Positions 18,099 through 27,498 of a stretch of 64,000 nucleotides of DNA are shown here, in pieces. The stretch lies in the NCBI RefSeq assembly GCF_016598595.1, contig NZ_CP066786.1, positions 3,557,501 to 3,621,500 on the forward strand. The letters are read 5' to 3'. Both the position numbers and the translations under genes were made by a program. Within the stretch, counting starts at the first letter, position 1; every line of letters starts with the position of its first letter. The notes under the pieces are model-generated. The model was not told the origin of the DNA. It saw only the letters and a list, made by a program, of their open reading frames with translations, and did no database searches. Source of the DNA: Martelella lutilitoris. Lineage in GTDB: Bacteria; Pseudomonadota; Alphaproteobacteria; Rhizobiales; Rhizobiaceae.

Positions 18099-19136
18099 TC
18101 AGCGCTGGCTTTCAGCTTCCTTGGTCGCGGCAAAGATGCGGTCGACCCATTCCTGCCCGTCATCGCCCATCTTGCGCAGGACCATATCGATGTAAGGCTG
18201 CTGCGCGAGTTCTCGGAATTCCGCAAGCTCGGCGGCGGTCGGGTAATAGAACACCGCGCCCTCGGCCTCCATCGCTTCCTGGATCACCAGCGAGCTGAGA
18301 TAGGACTGGGCATTGCCCATGCGCGAGCAGAGATCGCCGGCTCTCAGCATCAGGGTCTGGTTTTCCGGCGACAGCGACTGGAAGAACGCCTCGTTGATCA
18401 GGATCGGATGAAGGTTGTAGCTGTGCCGGGTCATGGCGACATAGGGGTTCACCTCGTAGAGCTTCGAGGCATACATCGAATAAAGCTCGGTATCGTGACC
18501 TTCCGCCATACCCGACTGCAAGGCGGTATAAAGCTCGCTCCAGCCGATCGTCACCGTATTGGCGTCCCAGGCGCGGAACATCGCCAGAAGTCCCGGGTTC
18601 TCGGGCACCCGCATCTTCATGCCCTTCATGTCGGCAACGCTGTGAATCGGTTTCTCGGAATAGATGTTGCGGAAACCCGCCCCTTCCGGCCAGGCCAGAA
18701 CCCGAAGACCGGTCTTCTCCAGGAAACCCTCGGCGAGCGCATCCCCAAGCGGACCTTCCATCACCTGCCAGGCCGTGAGACTGTCGGGAAATACATAGGG
18801 GATCTGGGTGATTGCGATTTCAGGCATGAAGGGAACCATGATCGACGTATAAACGCCGGCCATCTGAATCACGCCGGTCTGTGCCGACTCGATCATCGAA
18901 CGCGCATCGCCGAGCGAACTGTCAGGATAGGCCTCAAGGTCGAGCTGCCCATCGGAAGCAACGTTGAGATAGTCCTTCATCGCCGCAACACAGGCCGTGC
19001 GACCGGCGCCCGGCAGGTGCAGGTCCCCCTCCGAGCCATGCCCGATCTTGATGACGATCGGCTCGGCGTTCGCCGCGCCGGCAAGAGTGGTGACCGCCAT
19101 CGAGAGACCGAAGGCGAAAGCTGCAAATTTCTTCAT
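18099..19136 (-). CDS. TRAP transporter solute-binding protein, DctP type
   Basis: Periplasmic receptor of 345 residues. The signal peptide starts MKKFAAFAFGLSMAV with cleavage near ANA, before EPIVIKIGHG. The conserved DctP arginine region is visible as MKMRVPENPGLLAMF (R in KMRVPE), along with EGHDTELYSMYASKLYEV. GGGAGGAATTT precedes the ATG at 19136. It is the first gene of the TRAP operon. The binding arginine points to a carboxylate ligand, as in the family generally. Confidence 0.93.
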   Translation of the reverse strand: MKKFAAFAFGLSMAVTTLAGAANAEPIVIKIGHGSEGDLHLPGAGRTACVAAMKDYLNVASDGQLDLEAYPDSSLGDARSMIESAQTGVIQMAGVYTSIMVPFMPEIAITQIPYVFPDSLTAWQVMEGPLGDALAEGFLEKTGLRVLAWPEGAGFRNIYSEKPIHSVADMKGMKMRVPENPGLLAMFRAWDANTVTIGWSELYTALQSGMAEGHDTELYSMYASKLYEVNPYVAMTRHSYNLHPILINEAFFQSLSPENQTLMLRAGDLCSRMGNAQSYLSSLVIQEAMEAEGAVFYYPTAAELAEFRELAQQPYIDMVLRKMGDDGQEWVDRIFAATKEAESQR

Positions 19137-19230
19137 AAATTCCTCCCAGCCCCGTTTTCCTCCTCCTGGGAAGCGATCGACCAGGCTCTCCCACCACGCC
19201 GATCTGCCACCCGTGGCCTGGGACAACGGC

Positions 19231-19257
19231 CACTTTTGAAATTCTATTTCAAAAGTG
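19231..19257. promoter_or_regulatory. Candidate IclR-type operator upstream of the TRAP operon
   Basis: CACTTTTGAAAT, spacer TCT, ATTTCAAAAGTG: perfect 12-bp arms, about 95 bp upstream of the DctP start. The AT-rich TTTGAAAT/ATTTCAAA arms resemble IclR-family sites, and an IclR gene lies just upstream. The rest of the 434-bp gap 19137-19570 shows no convincing gene. Confidence 0.55.
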
Positions 19258-19570
19258 TGGAAATGTCGACAGGACTTGCCCGTTTAAATGGTCCGGAACG
19301 CCGCGATTCCCTTCTTTTTCGTTACTTTTTTGAGCTCGGCATCCGTCGACCTCGGAGGGAGCGATCATCTCGGGCGCATGCATCGGCATCGGCAGATGCA
19401 CCTTCGTCAACCTGCCGGCCGAAAGCCTGCCGGCATTGGCGTCAACACCGAGGATTGCGATGTAACCGCGCAGCGGCGCGACGAGCGCATCCCCAACGGA
19501 ATTGTGATTTCGCGCTGTTCTTCGAAGCCTGGAATGACCGTTGCGGCCGAAGCTCTGGGAAACGAGCGTT

Positions 19571-20389
19571 TCAGAGAATTCCGCGGGCGACATGCTCTAT
19601 TTCGCGGGCCACGTCCAGAAGCCGCGGAGCCAGATCGCGCACCAGCCGTTCATTGGTGACGATCGAGCGCAAGCCGCCGACATTGATCCCGTAGACCGGA
19701 TATCCATCCGATCGCCGCACAACGGCGCCGGCCGAGTTGGCTTCGACGATCCAGTCGCCATCGCTCAGCGCAAAGCCGTTCTCCTGCGCAAAGGCGATCT
19801 GCGCCCGCGCCTTGGCTTCCACCGTCGGCCAGTCATCGCCGTAGTCTCCCGAGACCGCACGCATCTGCGCCTCCCTCTCCTTTTCCGGCAGTGCCGCGAG
19901 AAAGGCCCGGCCCATGCCGGTGCAGATCATCGGAATACGCGAGCCGACGCCAAGCCGGATGGCCATCGAGGCCTTGGTGCGGCAGGCCTCGATATAGATG
20001 ATCTCATTGCCGTCGACCGTGCCCAGATAGACGCTGGCATTGGCATATTCGGCAAGCGACTGCATGTAGGGCCGCGCAATATCGCGAATCTCCATCTGCG
20101 CCATGACGTCATAACCAAGCGTGAGAACGGCCGGCCCCAGAGAGTAACGCCCGACTTCCTCATCATAATTGAGATAGCCGAGTTCCGTTAGCGTAAACGT
20201 CAGACGTGAGACGGTTGCCTTGGACAGGCCGACCCGCGCGGCGATCTCGGCGTTGCCGATCGGCCTGTTGTCAGGGCCGAATGCCCTGAGAACCGCCAAC
20301 CCGCGCGCAAGGCCGGAATTGATCCTGTAGTCTTTTGTGCCGCTGGAGGCAGGCAGTGCTTGTCTTCTTCTGACCAAGGCAGTTTCCAT
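19571..20389 (-). CDS. IclR-family transcriptional regulator
   Basis: Regulator of 272 residues. The winged HTH shows NAEIAARVGLSKATVSRLT and the effector domain shows IYIEACRTKASMAIRLGVG and GMGRAFLAALPE. ATG at 20389 is chosen; no strong ribosome site is seen, and an upstream ATG (20416) is possible. It is placed between the ThDP enzyme gene and the TRAP genes, all leftward, so it likely controls the TRAP operon through the palindrome at 19231-19257. Confidence 0.9.
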   Translation of the reverse strand: METALVRRRQALPASSGTKDYRINSGLARGLAVLRAFGPDNRPIGNAEIAARVGLSKATVSRLTFTLTELGYLNYDEEVGRYSLGPAVLTLGYDVMAQMEIRDIARPYMQSLAEYANASVYLGTVDGNEIIYIEACRTKASMAIRLGVGSRIPMICTGMGRAFLAALPEKEREAQMRAVSGDYGDDWPTVEAKARAQIAFAQENGFALSDGDWIVEANSAGAVVRRSDGYPVYGINVGGLRSIVTNERLVRDLAPRLLDVAREIEHVARGIL

Positions 20390-20519
20390 CCCGGAGAGGC
20401 TCGGAAAGTGAGACATAACCAGAAGAAAGTCCAAATGCAAACGTCGCAAGAACGGGACCGATTGCGCCACCGCGCGGCACGCCGGGGTCCTGTCTCCCTC
20501 CACCTGCGGCATCCCCACC

Positions 20520-22214
20520 TCAGCCTGCACTCGGCGACCAGGCTTCGGGCGCGCGCGGATGGATGTCGGTTACGACGTCCACAAGCGCGGGCTTGCGGGC
20601 CGCGATCGCGGCTTTCAGAACCGGCCCGAGATCCTCGGCCCGCTCCACGCGATAACCGTCAACCCCGAAGGCCCTGGCGAGCGCACAGAAATCCGTCGGT
20701 CCGAACCGGTTGATCTCTTCCGGCGACCCTGAACGTCCGTCGTAGAACGAGGCGACCTTCGGCGTGCCCTGGCCGAAACCGGAATTGTTGTTGATCACGG
20801 TCACGACCGGAATATTCCAGCGCCGCTGGGTTTCGAGTTCGCTCAAGTGATAATAGAACGCCCCGTCGCCCGAAAAGCAGACAACAGGTCGATCCGGCGC
20901 ACCGCATTGCGCGCCGAGGGCTGCGGGAAAGGCCCAGCCGAGCGAGCCGGCCGCCCTCAAATAGCTCTGACCCGGATGCGGCAGGTCCACCATCGTCGCG
21001 GTCCAGATGCCGGAATAGCCGGTATCGGCCACCAGGATCGCATTTTCCGGCAGGGCTTCGGAAATCTCGCGGCAGAGCCGCTCCACCCTGAGCGGCGCCG
21101 CGTCCGAACGCATTGCCGGCTCCATACCGCGCCACCACTCGGCAACCGCCGCCGTTGCGTGAGCGGCGAAGTCCGCCCAGGCCGTCTGCGGCGTCACATG
21201 CGCGGCAAGATCGGCCACCGCCTGGCGCGGGCATCCCCAGACCGCGGTGACGCCGGGATAGTTGCGGCCGATCTCCTGGCCATCGAGATCGATCTGGATG
21301 ATCGCGGTCCCTTGCGCGGGAACGGTATAGTTATTGGTGGGCTGATCGCCCGCATGGCAGCCGATATAGATGACCAGGTCGGCTTCATGCACGAGCCGGT
21401 TTCCGGGCGGCGCGGAATAGGTGCCGACCGTGCCGATATGCAGCGGATGTGTCGTCGGCACGATGGTGCGCCCGCCAAGCGAGGTCGCCACGGGGATTTT
21501 GCAGGCTTCGGCGAAGGCGCGGATTTCGGCATGGGCCTCGACCTGGATCGCCCCGGCGCCGACGACCATCACGGGTCGTTTTGCCTGCGCAAGCCGCGCC
21601 GCGGCCGCCTCGATCATCGCCTTGGAAGCGACCGGGCGAAGGGTGGGCAGGCGCCCAAGCGCCGGATCGGGCAGAACGGGAGACGGCACCATGCCCTTTT
21701 CGATAATTTCCCCGCCAAGCCCGTTCAGGTCCAGATGGACGGGTCGCGGCGAGCCGTCCGTTGCCATGCGAAAGGCCTGCGGCAGAAGATGGGGCAGTTC
21801 GCGCGCCTCGGCCACATCCATGCTGGCCTTGGTGACGGACTGGAACAGGGGCGCATGCGGCACCTCCTGATAGGCGTTGCGATAGCGCAGCATCGGCTCC
21901 TTGCGCCCGGTCAGGGCCACGACCGGCGCGCGGTGCAGATAGGCGTCCTGGAGGCCGGCGGCCAGGTTCGCAGCCCCCACCGACTGCGACATGCAAACGC
22001 CGACGCGATTGCTCGCCCGCGCATAGCCATCAGCCATATAGACGGCGGACTTTTCCGAATGCGCCAGAATGCGTTTGATGCCGAGCTCCTCCATCTCGAC
22101 CAGCGTCGGGCGCAGGATCGCATCCATGAAGAAGACATGGGTGACGCCGAGCGCCTCAAAGGATTCCGCGATATAGCGCGCGCCGTTCATGGCGGCCTGA
22201 CCGTTTTCCGACAT
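20520..22214 (-). CDS. Thiamine diphosphate-dependent enzyme (acetolactate synthase/benzoylformate decarboxylase-like)
   Basis: Cytosolic ThDP enzyme of 564 residues with the three domains of the family. The N-terminal pyrimidine domain has HSEKSAVYMADGYARASN, containing the catalytic Glu region. The middle domain is followed by a C-terminal diphosphate domain with GDGAFYYHLSELETQRRWN, then VINNNSGFGQGT. The start at 22214 follows GGGAGGAGAG. The sequence does not tell between a synthase and a 2-oxo acid decarboxylase. The neighbouring TRAP importer, HADH-like enzyme and SDR suggest that an imported acid is processed here. A LacI-type palindrome lies directly upstream. Confidence 0.88.
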   Translation of the reverse strand: MSENGQAAMNGARYIAESFEALGVTHVFFMDAILRPTLVEMEELGIKRILAHSEKSAVYMADGYARASNRVGVCMSQSVGAANLAAGLQDAYLHRAPVVALTGRKEPMLRYRNAYQEVPHAPLFQSVTKASMDVAEARELPHLLPQAFRMATDGSPRPVHLDLNGLGGEIIEKGMVPSPVLPDPALGRLPTLRPVASKAMIEAAAARLAQAKRPVMVVGAGAIQVEAHAEIRAFAEACKIPVATSLGGRTIVPTTHPLHIGTVGTYSAPPGNRLVHEADLVIYIGCHAGDQPTNNYTVPAQGTAIIQIDLDGQEIGRNYPGVTAVWGCPRQAVADLAAHVTPQTAWADFAAHATAAVAEWWRGMEPAMRSDAAPLRVERLCREISEALPENAILVADTGYSGIWTATMVDLPHPGQSYLRAAGSLGWAFPAALGAQCGAPDRPVVCFSGDGAFYYHLSELETQRRWNIPVVTVINNNSGFGQGTPKVASFYDGRSGSPEEINRFGPTDFCALARAFGVDGYRVERAEDLGPVLKAAIAARKPALVDVVTDIHPRAPEAWSPSAG

Positions 22215-22233
22215 ATCGCTTCTCTCCTCCCAA

Positions 22234-22251
22234 TTTGAAAGCGCTTTCAAA
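22234..22251. promoter_or_regulatory. LacI-family operator, perfect 18-bp palindrome
   Basis: TTTGAAAGCGCTTTCAAA is perfectly self-complementary with the central CG typical of LacI-family sites. It lies 20 bp upstream of the ThDP enzyme start and between it and the divergent LacI gene at 22418, so it can control both. Confidence 0.75.
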
Positions 22252-22417
22252 AATGAGTGATTCCATATTATTTCTTTTATTTCAATACAAATTATCTAGA
22301 GATATCGATCAAAGACATAAAAATGAATTCGTTTGCAATTGACGAGGCCGTCGCTAAAATCGCCGTTGACGAACAGAATCGAACCGAGAGTGCTGAGCCG
22401 TGCCGCGAAAGGACGAC

Positions 22418-23425
22418 ATGCAGCTCGCCGGCAGGCGGGTGAGGATGGAAGAGGTTGCGCGAGTCGCGGGCGTCTCGCTTGCCACCGTGTCGCGCGCGCT
22501 CAAGGCGCCCGAAACCGTCTCGAAAAAACGTCTCGCCCTCGTTCGGGAGGCGACGGAGCGTCTGGGCTATGCCCCGAACCGGATTGCCGGCAGCCTGGCG
22601 GGCACAAGCTCGCCGCTGATCGGCGTGATCGTTCCGAGCCTGACCAACGCATTTTTCGCCGCGACCCTCGACCGGATGTCGGCCATTCTCGAGGAGGCCG
22701 GCTATCAGATGATGATCGGCCAGCATGACTATGACATCGAGCGCGAGGAACGGATCGTGACCGCCTTTGCCAGTTGGAATCCGGCAGCGCTCGTGGTCAC
22801 CGGCCGCGATCATACGCGCGGCACCGTCGCCATGCTGACCGCAGCGAACTGCCCGGTGGTGGAAATGTGGGACCATGACGAGCGCCCGATCGACAGCGCG
22901 ATCGGCTTTTCCAACCGCAGGGCCGGGCAACTGGCCGGGCGCTATTTCGCCGAACGCGGGTTTGAGAGGGTCGCCTTTGTCGGCGCGATCCTTTCCAGCG
23001 ACCCTCGCGCGGCGGCCCGCGCCGACGGTTTTTCGGAGCGTTTCGCCGAAGGCGGCAAACAAACGCCCCTTATCGTGACAGCGGACGGTCGCGATATCGC
23101 CGAAGGCGGCATCGCGCTCAGGCAGGTTCTCGAACGGCAGCCCGACACCCGGGCAATCGCCTTTTCCGGCGACATGCTCGCCGTCGGCGCGATGTTCGAG
23201 GCGGCGCGGCTGGGACTGCGCATCCCCGAGGACATAGCCATCATGGGCTATGGCGATCTCGATATCGCGGCCTGCACCAACCCGCCGCTGACGACAATCC
23301 GCCCGCCGCACGAAAAGATCGGCAAGGCCGTGGCGGAGCATCTTCTGGACCGGATCGGACATGACGACGCGGAGCGGGAGAACCTCGACCTCGGCGTCGA
23401 ACTGGTCGTGCGCAACACGGCCTGA
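22418..23425 (+). CDS. LacI-family transcriptional regulator
   Basis: Repressor-type regulator of 335 residues. The HTH reads MEEVARVAGVSLATVSRALK with the hinge YAPNRIAGSLAG, followed by a sugar-binding-like effector domain (IPEDIAIMGYGDLDIAACTNPPL seen in two parts). ATG at 22418 follows GAAAGGA; a GTG at 22400 is the alternative. It is divergent from the ThDP gene, shares the palindrome at 22234-22251 with it, and leads into the HADH and SDR genes. Confidence 0.9.
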   Translation: MQLAGRRVRMEEVARVAGVSLATVSRALKAPETVSKKRLALVREATERLGYAPNRIAGSLAGTSSPLIGVIVPSLTNAFFAATLDRMSAILEEAGYQMMIGQHDYDIEREERIVTAFASWNPAALVVTGRDHTRGTVAMLTAANCPVVEMWDHDERPIDSAIGFSNRRAGQLAGRYFAERGFERVAFVGAILSSDPRAAARADGFSERFAEGGKQTPLIVTADGRDIAEGGIALRQVLERQPDTRAIAFSGDMLAVGAMFEAARLGLRIPEDIAIMGYGDLDIAACTNPPLTTIRPPHEKIGKAVAEHLLDRIGHDDAERENLDLGVELVVRNTA

Positions 23426-23457
23426 CGAGGGACAAGGCAAAAGGGAGGGGAGGCCCG

Positions 23458-24408
23458 ATGGCGATAGAAAAAGTTGCCGTGATCGGCGCCGGCACCATGG
23501 GCCACGCGCTGGCGCTGGTGCATGCGCTGGGCGGATGCCGGGTGACGCTGCATGATGCCTCTGCCGAGGTGCTGGCGCGCGCGCCGGCCCTGATCGCCAC
23601 GGCCTGCAACACGCTTTGCGAGGCCGGCACGATATCGACGCATGAGGCCGAAGCTGCGCGCAACCGCGTGCTCCGCGCAGACGCGATCGAACAAGCTGTC
23701 GCGAATGCCGATCTGATCGTCGAGGCCGTTGTGGAAAAAGCCGAAGTGAAACGCGCCGTTTTCGAGGAGATCGACGGCTTCGCCCCCGCCTCGGCCATCA
23801 TCGCGTCCAACACCTCCTATCTTGATATCTTTCCGCTGATCCCGGCGGCGAGGCAGGAAAACGCGGCGATCGCGCACTGGTATTCGCCGCCCTATATCGT
23901 CGATCTGGTGGATATCGCGCCGGGACCGTCAACCGCGCCACAGGTTATCGCGGCATTGCGCGCGCTCTATGAGGGCTTCGGCAAGGCGCCGCTGGTGTTT
24001 GACCGGCTAGTGCCCGGATATGTCGCGAACCGGCTGCAGGCAGCCCTCAATCTCGAATGCCTGCGGATGATCGACCAAGGGTGGGCGAGCGCGGAAGATA
24101 TCGATTTTTCGATCCGGCACGGGCTGGTCGATCGCCTGGCCCTGCTCGGCCATATGCGCAAGATGGATTACACCGGGCTTGAAATGATCCGCAACGGCCT
24201 TGCCGCGCGCACCTATCAGCCGCCGGAAAACACCGGACACAGCCCCGCCCTCGCCCGCCTGATCGATGCGGGACGAACCGGCGTGCGCGCCGGCGCCGGC
24301 TTTTACGATTACGGCGACGAACCGGTGGAGGATCTGCTGCACCGACGCGATCTCGGCCTTCTGCAGCTGAAGAAAATGCTTTCAAGAACAACGGGAGGAC
24401 AGGAATGA
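23458..24408 (+). CDS. 3-hydroxyacyl-CoA dehydrogenase-family NAD-dependent oxidoreductase
   Basis: Single-enzyme member of the HADH superfamily, 316 residues. The Rossmann motif VAVIGAGTMG is at the N-terminus. The middle part reads IVEAVVEKAEVKRAVF, SNTSYLDIFPL and HWYSPPYIVDLVDI, and a C-terminal helical domain begins near PGYVANRLQAAL. Where classical HADHs have HFFNP, this has HWYSPP, so a non-CoA hydroxy acid may be the substrate. The stop overlaps the SDR start by 4 bp, and AGGGGAGG precedes the ATG. Confidence 0.88.
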   Translation: MAIEKVAVIGAGTMGHALALVHALGGCRVTLHDASAEVLARAPALIATACNTLCEAGTISTHEAEAARNRVLRADAIEQAVANADLIVEAVVEKAEVKRAVFEEIDGFAPASAIIASNTSYLDIFPLIPAARQENAAIAHWYSPPYIVDLVDIAPGPSTAPQVIAALRALYEGFGKAPLVFDRLVPGYVANRLQAALNLECLRMIDQGWASAEDIDFSIRHGLVDRLALLGHMRKMDYTGLEMIRNGLAARTYQPPENTGHSPALARLIDAGRTGVRAGAGFYDYGDEPVEDLLHRRDLGLLQLKKMLSRTTGGQE

Positions 24409-25166
24409 TCAGAGCCGATCTGACAGGAAAACGCGCGCTGGTGACGGGCGGCGCTTCGGGCATCGGGCTGGCGACGGTGACGATGCTGGCGGAAATGGGC
24501 GCAAAGGTGGCGATCAACCATCTGGAAGGCGATCCGGCCGGCCCGGAGAAGGTGGACGAACTTGAGGCGCAGGGGCTGGACGTGATCGCGGCCCCCGGCA
24601 ATATCTCGATCCCCGGCAATGCCGAAGCCATGGTCGACACCGCCATCGAGGCCATGGGCGGTCTTGACTATCTCGTCAACAATGCCGGCACCTCCGGTAC
24701 GCAGGACAAAATTCCGCCCTCCGATCTGGACAGGATGACGGAGGATTTCTGGCAGCTTCTCATCGGCACCAATCTGATCGGCCCGTTTCGCTGCGCCCAT
24801 GCGGCCGCCCCCGCCCTGAAGCAGAGCCGCGGCGCGATCGTCAATATGGCCTCGATCGCCGGTATCGGCCAGCAGGGCAGTTCGATCGCCTATGCCGCCA
24901 GCAAATCCGGGCTCGTCAGCCTGACCCGGAGCCTGGCGCGCGGCCTTGCGCCGGAAGTGCGGGTCAACGCGGTCGCCCCCGGCCAGACCCGCACGCCCTG
25001 GACCGAGAGTTGGCCGGAGGAGCGCAAGCAATGGGCCCGCGATCTCGCCGTCTTGAAACGCCGCTCGGAGCCGGAGGATATCGCCGAAGCCGTGCTCTAT
25101 CTCTGCGCCGGCGCCAGCATGGTGACGGGCCACGTTCTGGTGGTCGATGGCGGCATGACGCTGTAA
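24405..25166 (+). CDS. Short-chain dehydrogenase/reductase (SDR)
   Basis: NAD(P)-dependent oxidoreductase of 253 residues. It shows the cofactor motif TGGASGIG, NNAG, the active-site serine region NMASIAGIG, and YAASK with catalytic Tyr and Lys. It is coupled to the HADH-like gene by ATGA overlap and is the last gene of the LacI operon. It probably oxidises or reduces an intermediate of the pathway fed by the TRAP importer. Confidence 0.93.
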   Translation: MIRADLTGKRALVTGGASGIGLATVTMLAEMGAKVAINHLEGDPAGPEKVDELEAQGLDVIAAPGNISIPGNAEAMVDTAIEAMGGLDYLVNNAGTSGTQDKIPPSDLDRMTEDFWQLLIGTNLIGPFRCAHAAAPALKQSRGAIVNMASIAGIGQQGSSIAYAASKSGLVSLTRSLARGLAPEVRVNAVAPGQTRTPWTESWPEERKQWARDLAVLKRRSEPEDIAEAVLYLCAGASMVTGHVLVVDGGMTL

Positions 25167-25167
25167 G

Positions 25168-25199
25168 AAAAATCGGGGTCAGGCGATATCGCCTGACCC
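25168..25199 (-). terminator. Rho-independent terminator of the leftward acyl-CoA operon
   Basis: GGGTCAGGCG and CGCCTGACCC form a perfect 10-bp stem with loop ATAT. On the minus strand the stem is followed by CGATTTTTC, a good T-tract. It ends transcription coming from the acyl-CoA dehydrogenase genes. Confidence 0.8.
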
Positions 25200-25242
25200 A
25201 GCAACACAGCCGGACAATCCGAACACGGCCTGAACCGGGCGC

Positions 25243-26328
25243 TCATGCCGCCTTGGCAAAGCGCTTGAGGTGGGCGGCGCGGTTGCCGCCGGTCTGGGTG
25301 AGGACAAGAAGGCGCTTGACCAAGTGGCCGACGGCCAGTTCATCGGAGACGCCCATCCCGCCGTGAAGCTGGACGGCATCGCGAAGCACCGCGCGCGCCG
25401 CATCCGAAATCTTCACCCGCGCGGCAGAGACCAGTTTTCCGCGGAATGCAGCGTCCTTGCTTTCCATCGCCTCGGCGGCCAGAAGAACCATGGAGCGAGC
25501 TTCCTCGCAGGCAATGAACATGTCGGCCATCTTGTGCTGCACAACCTGGAACCGGCCAATCGGCCGGCCGAACTGTTCGCGCATCTTGACATAGTCCAGC
25601 GTCGCCTTGTGCAGGGCGTCAATCACGCCGGAAGTTTCGGCGAGCACACCCACGAGCGCCAGATCGGCGCCGAAGTCCAGCGCCGCATGGCAGCCGGAGA
25701 TCGCCTCGTCCGCCGGCACAGTCACATCATCGAGAACCACCTGCGCTGCGGCCTGACCATCGACCAGCCGGCATGGCGTCACTGCCGCGTCTTCGGCAGG
25801 GATACGCACCAGCATTCGCGATCCGTCCAGTTCCGCGACGACCCAGAAAGCCGTCGCGGCGGCAGCGCCGATCACGGCGGGAGAAGCACCGGAAAGAACG
25901 AGGTTGCCGCCCTCCCGGCGGGCCGCGATCGGCGCGCCGTCCCGACCCGCGACAACGACCTCGATCGCCTCGCCGGCAAGAACAGGCGCAAGCCTTTCGG
26001 CCACGTCATCGGGAGAAAGCGCGCGGGCCAGCATGGCGGCGCAGCCGAGGCTCACGGCGCCGACCGGCTCCAGGATCAGCCCGGCGCCCAGCACCTCCAT
26101 CATCGGCACGATCTGCGCCGGCGTCAGGCCGAGGCCGCCGGCGTCCTCCGGCACGCAGGCCACGAGCCAGCCGAGTTCCGCCATTTCGGCCCAGTGCCGC
26201 GGCACATCGCCCGGCGCGGCCGAAAGGGCCTTTGCCCGTTGCTCCAGAGCGTAATGATCGGCGACGAAGCGCTCCGCCGTATCCTTCAGCAGCAAGGCCT
26301 CTTCTGTCGGAAGTTCAAAACGTATCAT
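25243..26328 (-). CDS. Acyl-CoA dehydrogenase-family protein
   Basis: FAD-dependent acyl-CoA dehydrogenase-like protein of 361 residues. The N-terminal helical domain is present, and the C-terminal domain has REQFGRPIGRFQVVQHKMADMF (in parts) and QLHGGMGVSDELAVGHLVKR. The middle beta domain looks diverged, without the usual WITNG-type motif. This is the smaller member of a pair with the next gene (12-bp gap). Such pairs often form heteromeric dehydrogenases for bulky or cyclic acyl-CoAs; this is inference. It is the last gene of the leftward operon. Confidence 0.88.
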   Translation of the reverse strand: MIRFELPTEEALLLKDTAERFVADHYALEQRAKALSAAPGDVPRHWAEMAELGWLVACVPEDAGGLGLTPAQIVPMMEVLGAGLILEPVGAVSLGCAAMLARALSPDDVAERLAPVLAGEAIEVVVAGRDGAPIAARREGGNLVLSGASPAVIGAAAATAFWVVAELDGSRMLVRIPAEDAAVTPCRLVDGQAAAQVVLDDVTVPADEAISGCHAALDFGADLALVGVLAETSGVIDALHKATLDYVKMREQFGRPIGRFQVVQHKMADMFIACEEARSMVLLAAEAMESKDAAFRGKLVSAARVKISDAARAVLRDAVQLHGGMGVSDELAVGHLVKRLLVLTQTGGNRAAHLKRFAKAA

Positions 26329-26340
26329 GCGGCGTTCCCC

Positions 26341-27498
26341 TCAAAGACCCAGGACCTGGCCGGCCAGGATGCTGCGCTGGATTTCGTTGCTGCCGCCATA
26401 GATCGAAAGCTTGCGCCAGTTCAGGAACTGGTAAGCGACATTGGCAAACAGGGCGTCGGCACAGTCGCCGGCGCTTTCCGGCAGTGCGGCGGGGCCGGCG
26501 ATATCCAGCATCAGCTCGGTCAGCCCCTGCTGCACTTCGGTGCCCCTCACCTTCAGAAGCGAGGTTTCCGCGCCCAGCGTGCGGCCCGCCTCGGCAGCGG
26601 CCAGAAGACGCAGCGTCGTCGCCTCGATCGCCATGATATCGATCTCGAATGCGGCAAGCCGCGCGGAAATCTCCGGGTCGTCGCCGAGGCCGGTCGCCTC
26701 GGCCATCTCCCGCACGCGCGCCAGAAGATGTTTCGAGCGCCCGATGCCGCCGATCCCCAGCCGCTCGTGCTCGAGCAGCGCCTTGGCATAGGTCCAGCCC
26801 ATGTTGATCTCGCCGACAACCAGGTCATCGGGCACGAAGACATTGTCGAGGAAGATCTCGTTGACCTCGTCAGTCCCATCCATCAGCCGGATCGGTCGAC
26901 GCGAGACGCCGGGTGCTGCCATGTCGATCAGCATCATCGAAATGCCCTGCTGTTTCTTGACCTCGGGATCGGTGCGCACGAGGCAGAAGATCCAGTTGGC
27001 GTATTGCGCATAGGTGGTCCAGGTCTTGGAGCCGGAAACCAGCCAGCCGCCATCGGTCCTGACGGCGCGCGTGCGCAGCGAAGCGAGATCGGACCCGGCA
27101 CCCGGCTCGCTGAACCCCTGGCACCACCAGTCCTCGCACGACAGGATGCGCGGCAGAAAACGCTGCTGCTGCTCACGGCTGCCGAAACGGATGAGGATCG
27201 GGCCGATCATCTTCAAACCGAATCCGGGCAGCGGCGGCGTGTGCAGCCGGAACATTTCCTCATCGGCGATCAGCCGCTGCCGCGCCGACCAGCCGGGACC
27301 GCCATGTTCTGCCGGCCATCCGGGCGCGACCCAGCCCTTGCGGTGCATGCTCTGGTGCCAGCGCAGAAAATCCTCGCGCGCAAGCGGGCTGCCGCGCGAG
27401 ACTTTCGCTCTTGTTGCGGGATCGAGTTCAGCCTCGACGAAAGCGCGGATCTCGGCGCGAAACGCGCTGTCCTCGGGTGCGTTGAGAAGATCGGTCAC
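26341..27498 (-). CDS. Acyl-CoA dehydrogenase
   Basis: FAD-dependent dehydrogenase of 385 residues, close to the family norm. Visible are CQGFSEPGAGSDLASLRTRA, VSGSKTWTTYAQYANW, and the C-terminal YGGSNEIQRSILAGQVLGL, the latter a hallmark of the family. Its start overlaps the stop of the CoA-ligase gene by 4 bp, so the operon order is CoA ligase then the two dehydrogenases. It likely introduces the double bond after the ligase activates the acid. Confidence 0.93.
   Translation of the reverse strand: MTDLLNAPEDSAFRAEIRAFVEAELDPATRAKVSRGSPLAREDFLRWHQSMHRKGWVAPGWPAEHGGPGWSARQRLIADEEMFRLHTPPLPGFGLKMIGPILIRFGSREQQQRFLPRILSCEDWWCQGFSEPGAGSDLASLRTRAVRTDGGWLVSGSKTWTTYAQYANWIFCLVRTDPEVKKQQGISMMLIDMAAPGVSRRPIRLMDGTDEVNEIFLDNVFVPDDLVVGEINMGWTYAKALLEHERLGIGGIGRSKHLLARVREMAEATGLGDDPEISARLAAFEIDIMAIEATTLRLLAAAEAGRTLGAETSLLKVRGTEVQQGLTELMLDIAGPAALPESAGDCADALFANVAYQFLNWRKLSIYGGSNEIQRSILAGQVLGL

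Noticed and set aside
19249..19593. Open frame between the IclR and DctP genes
   Set aside because: It overlaps the IclR 3' end and the palindromic operator and shows no protein family features.
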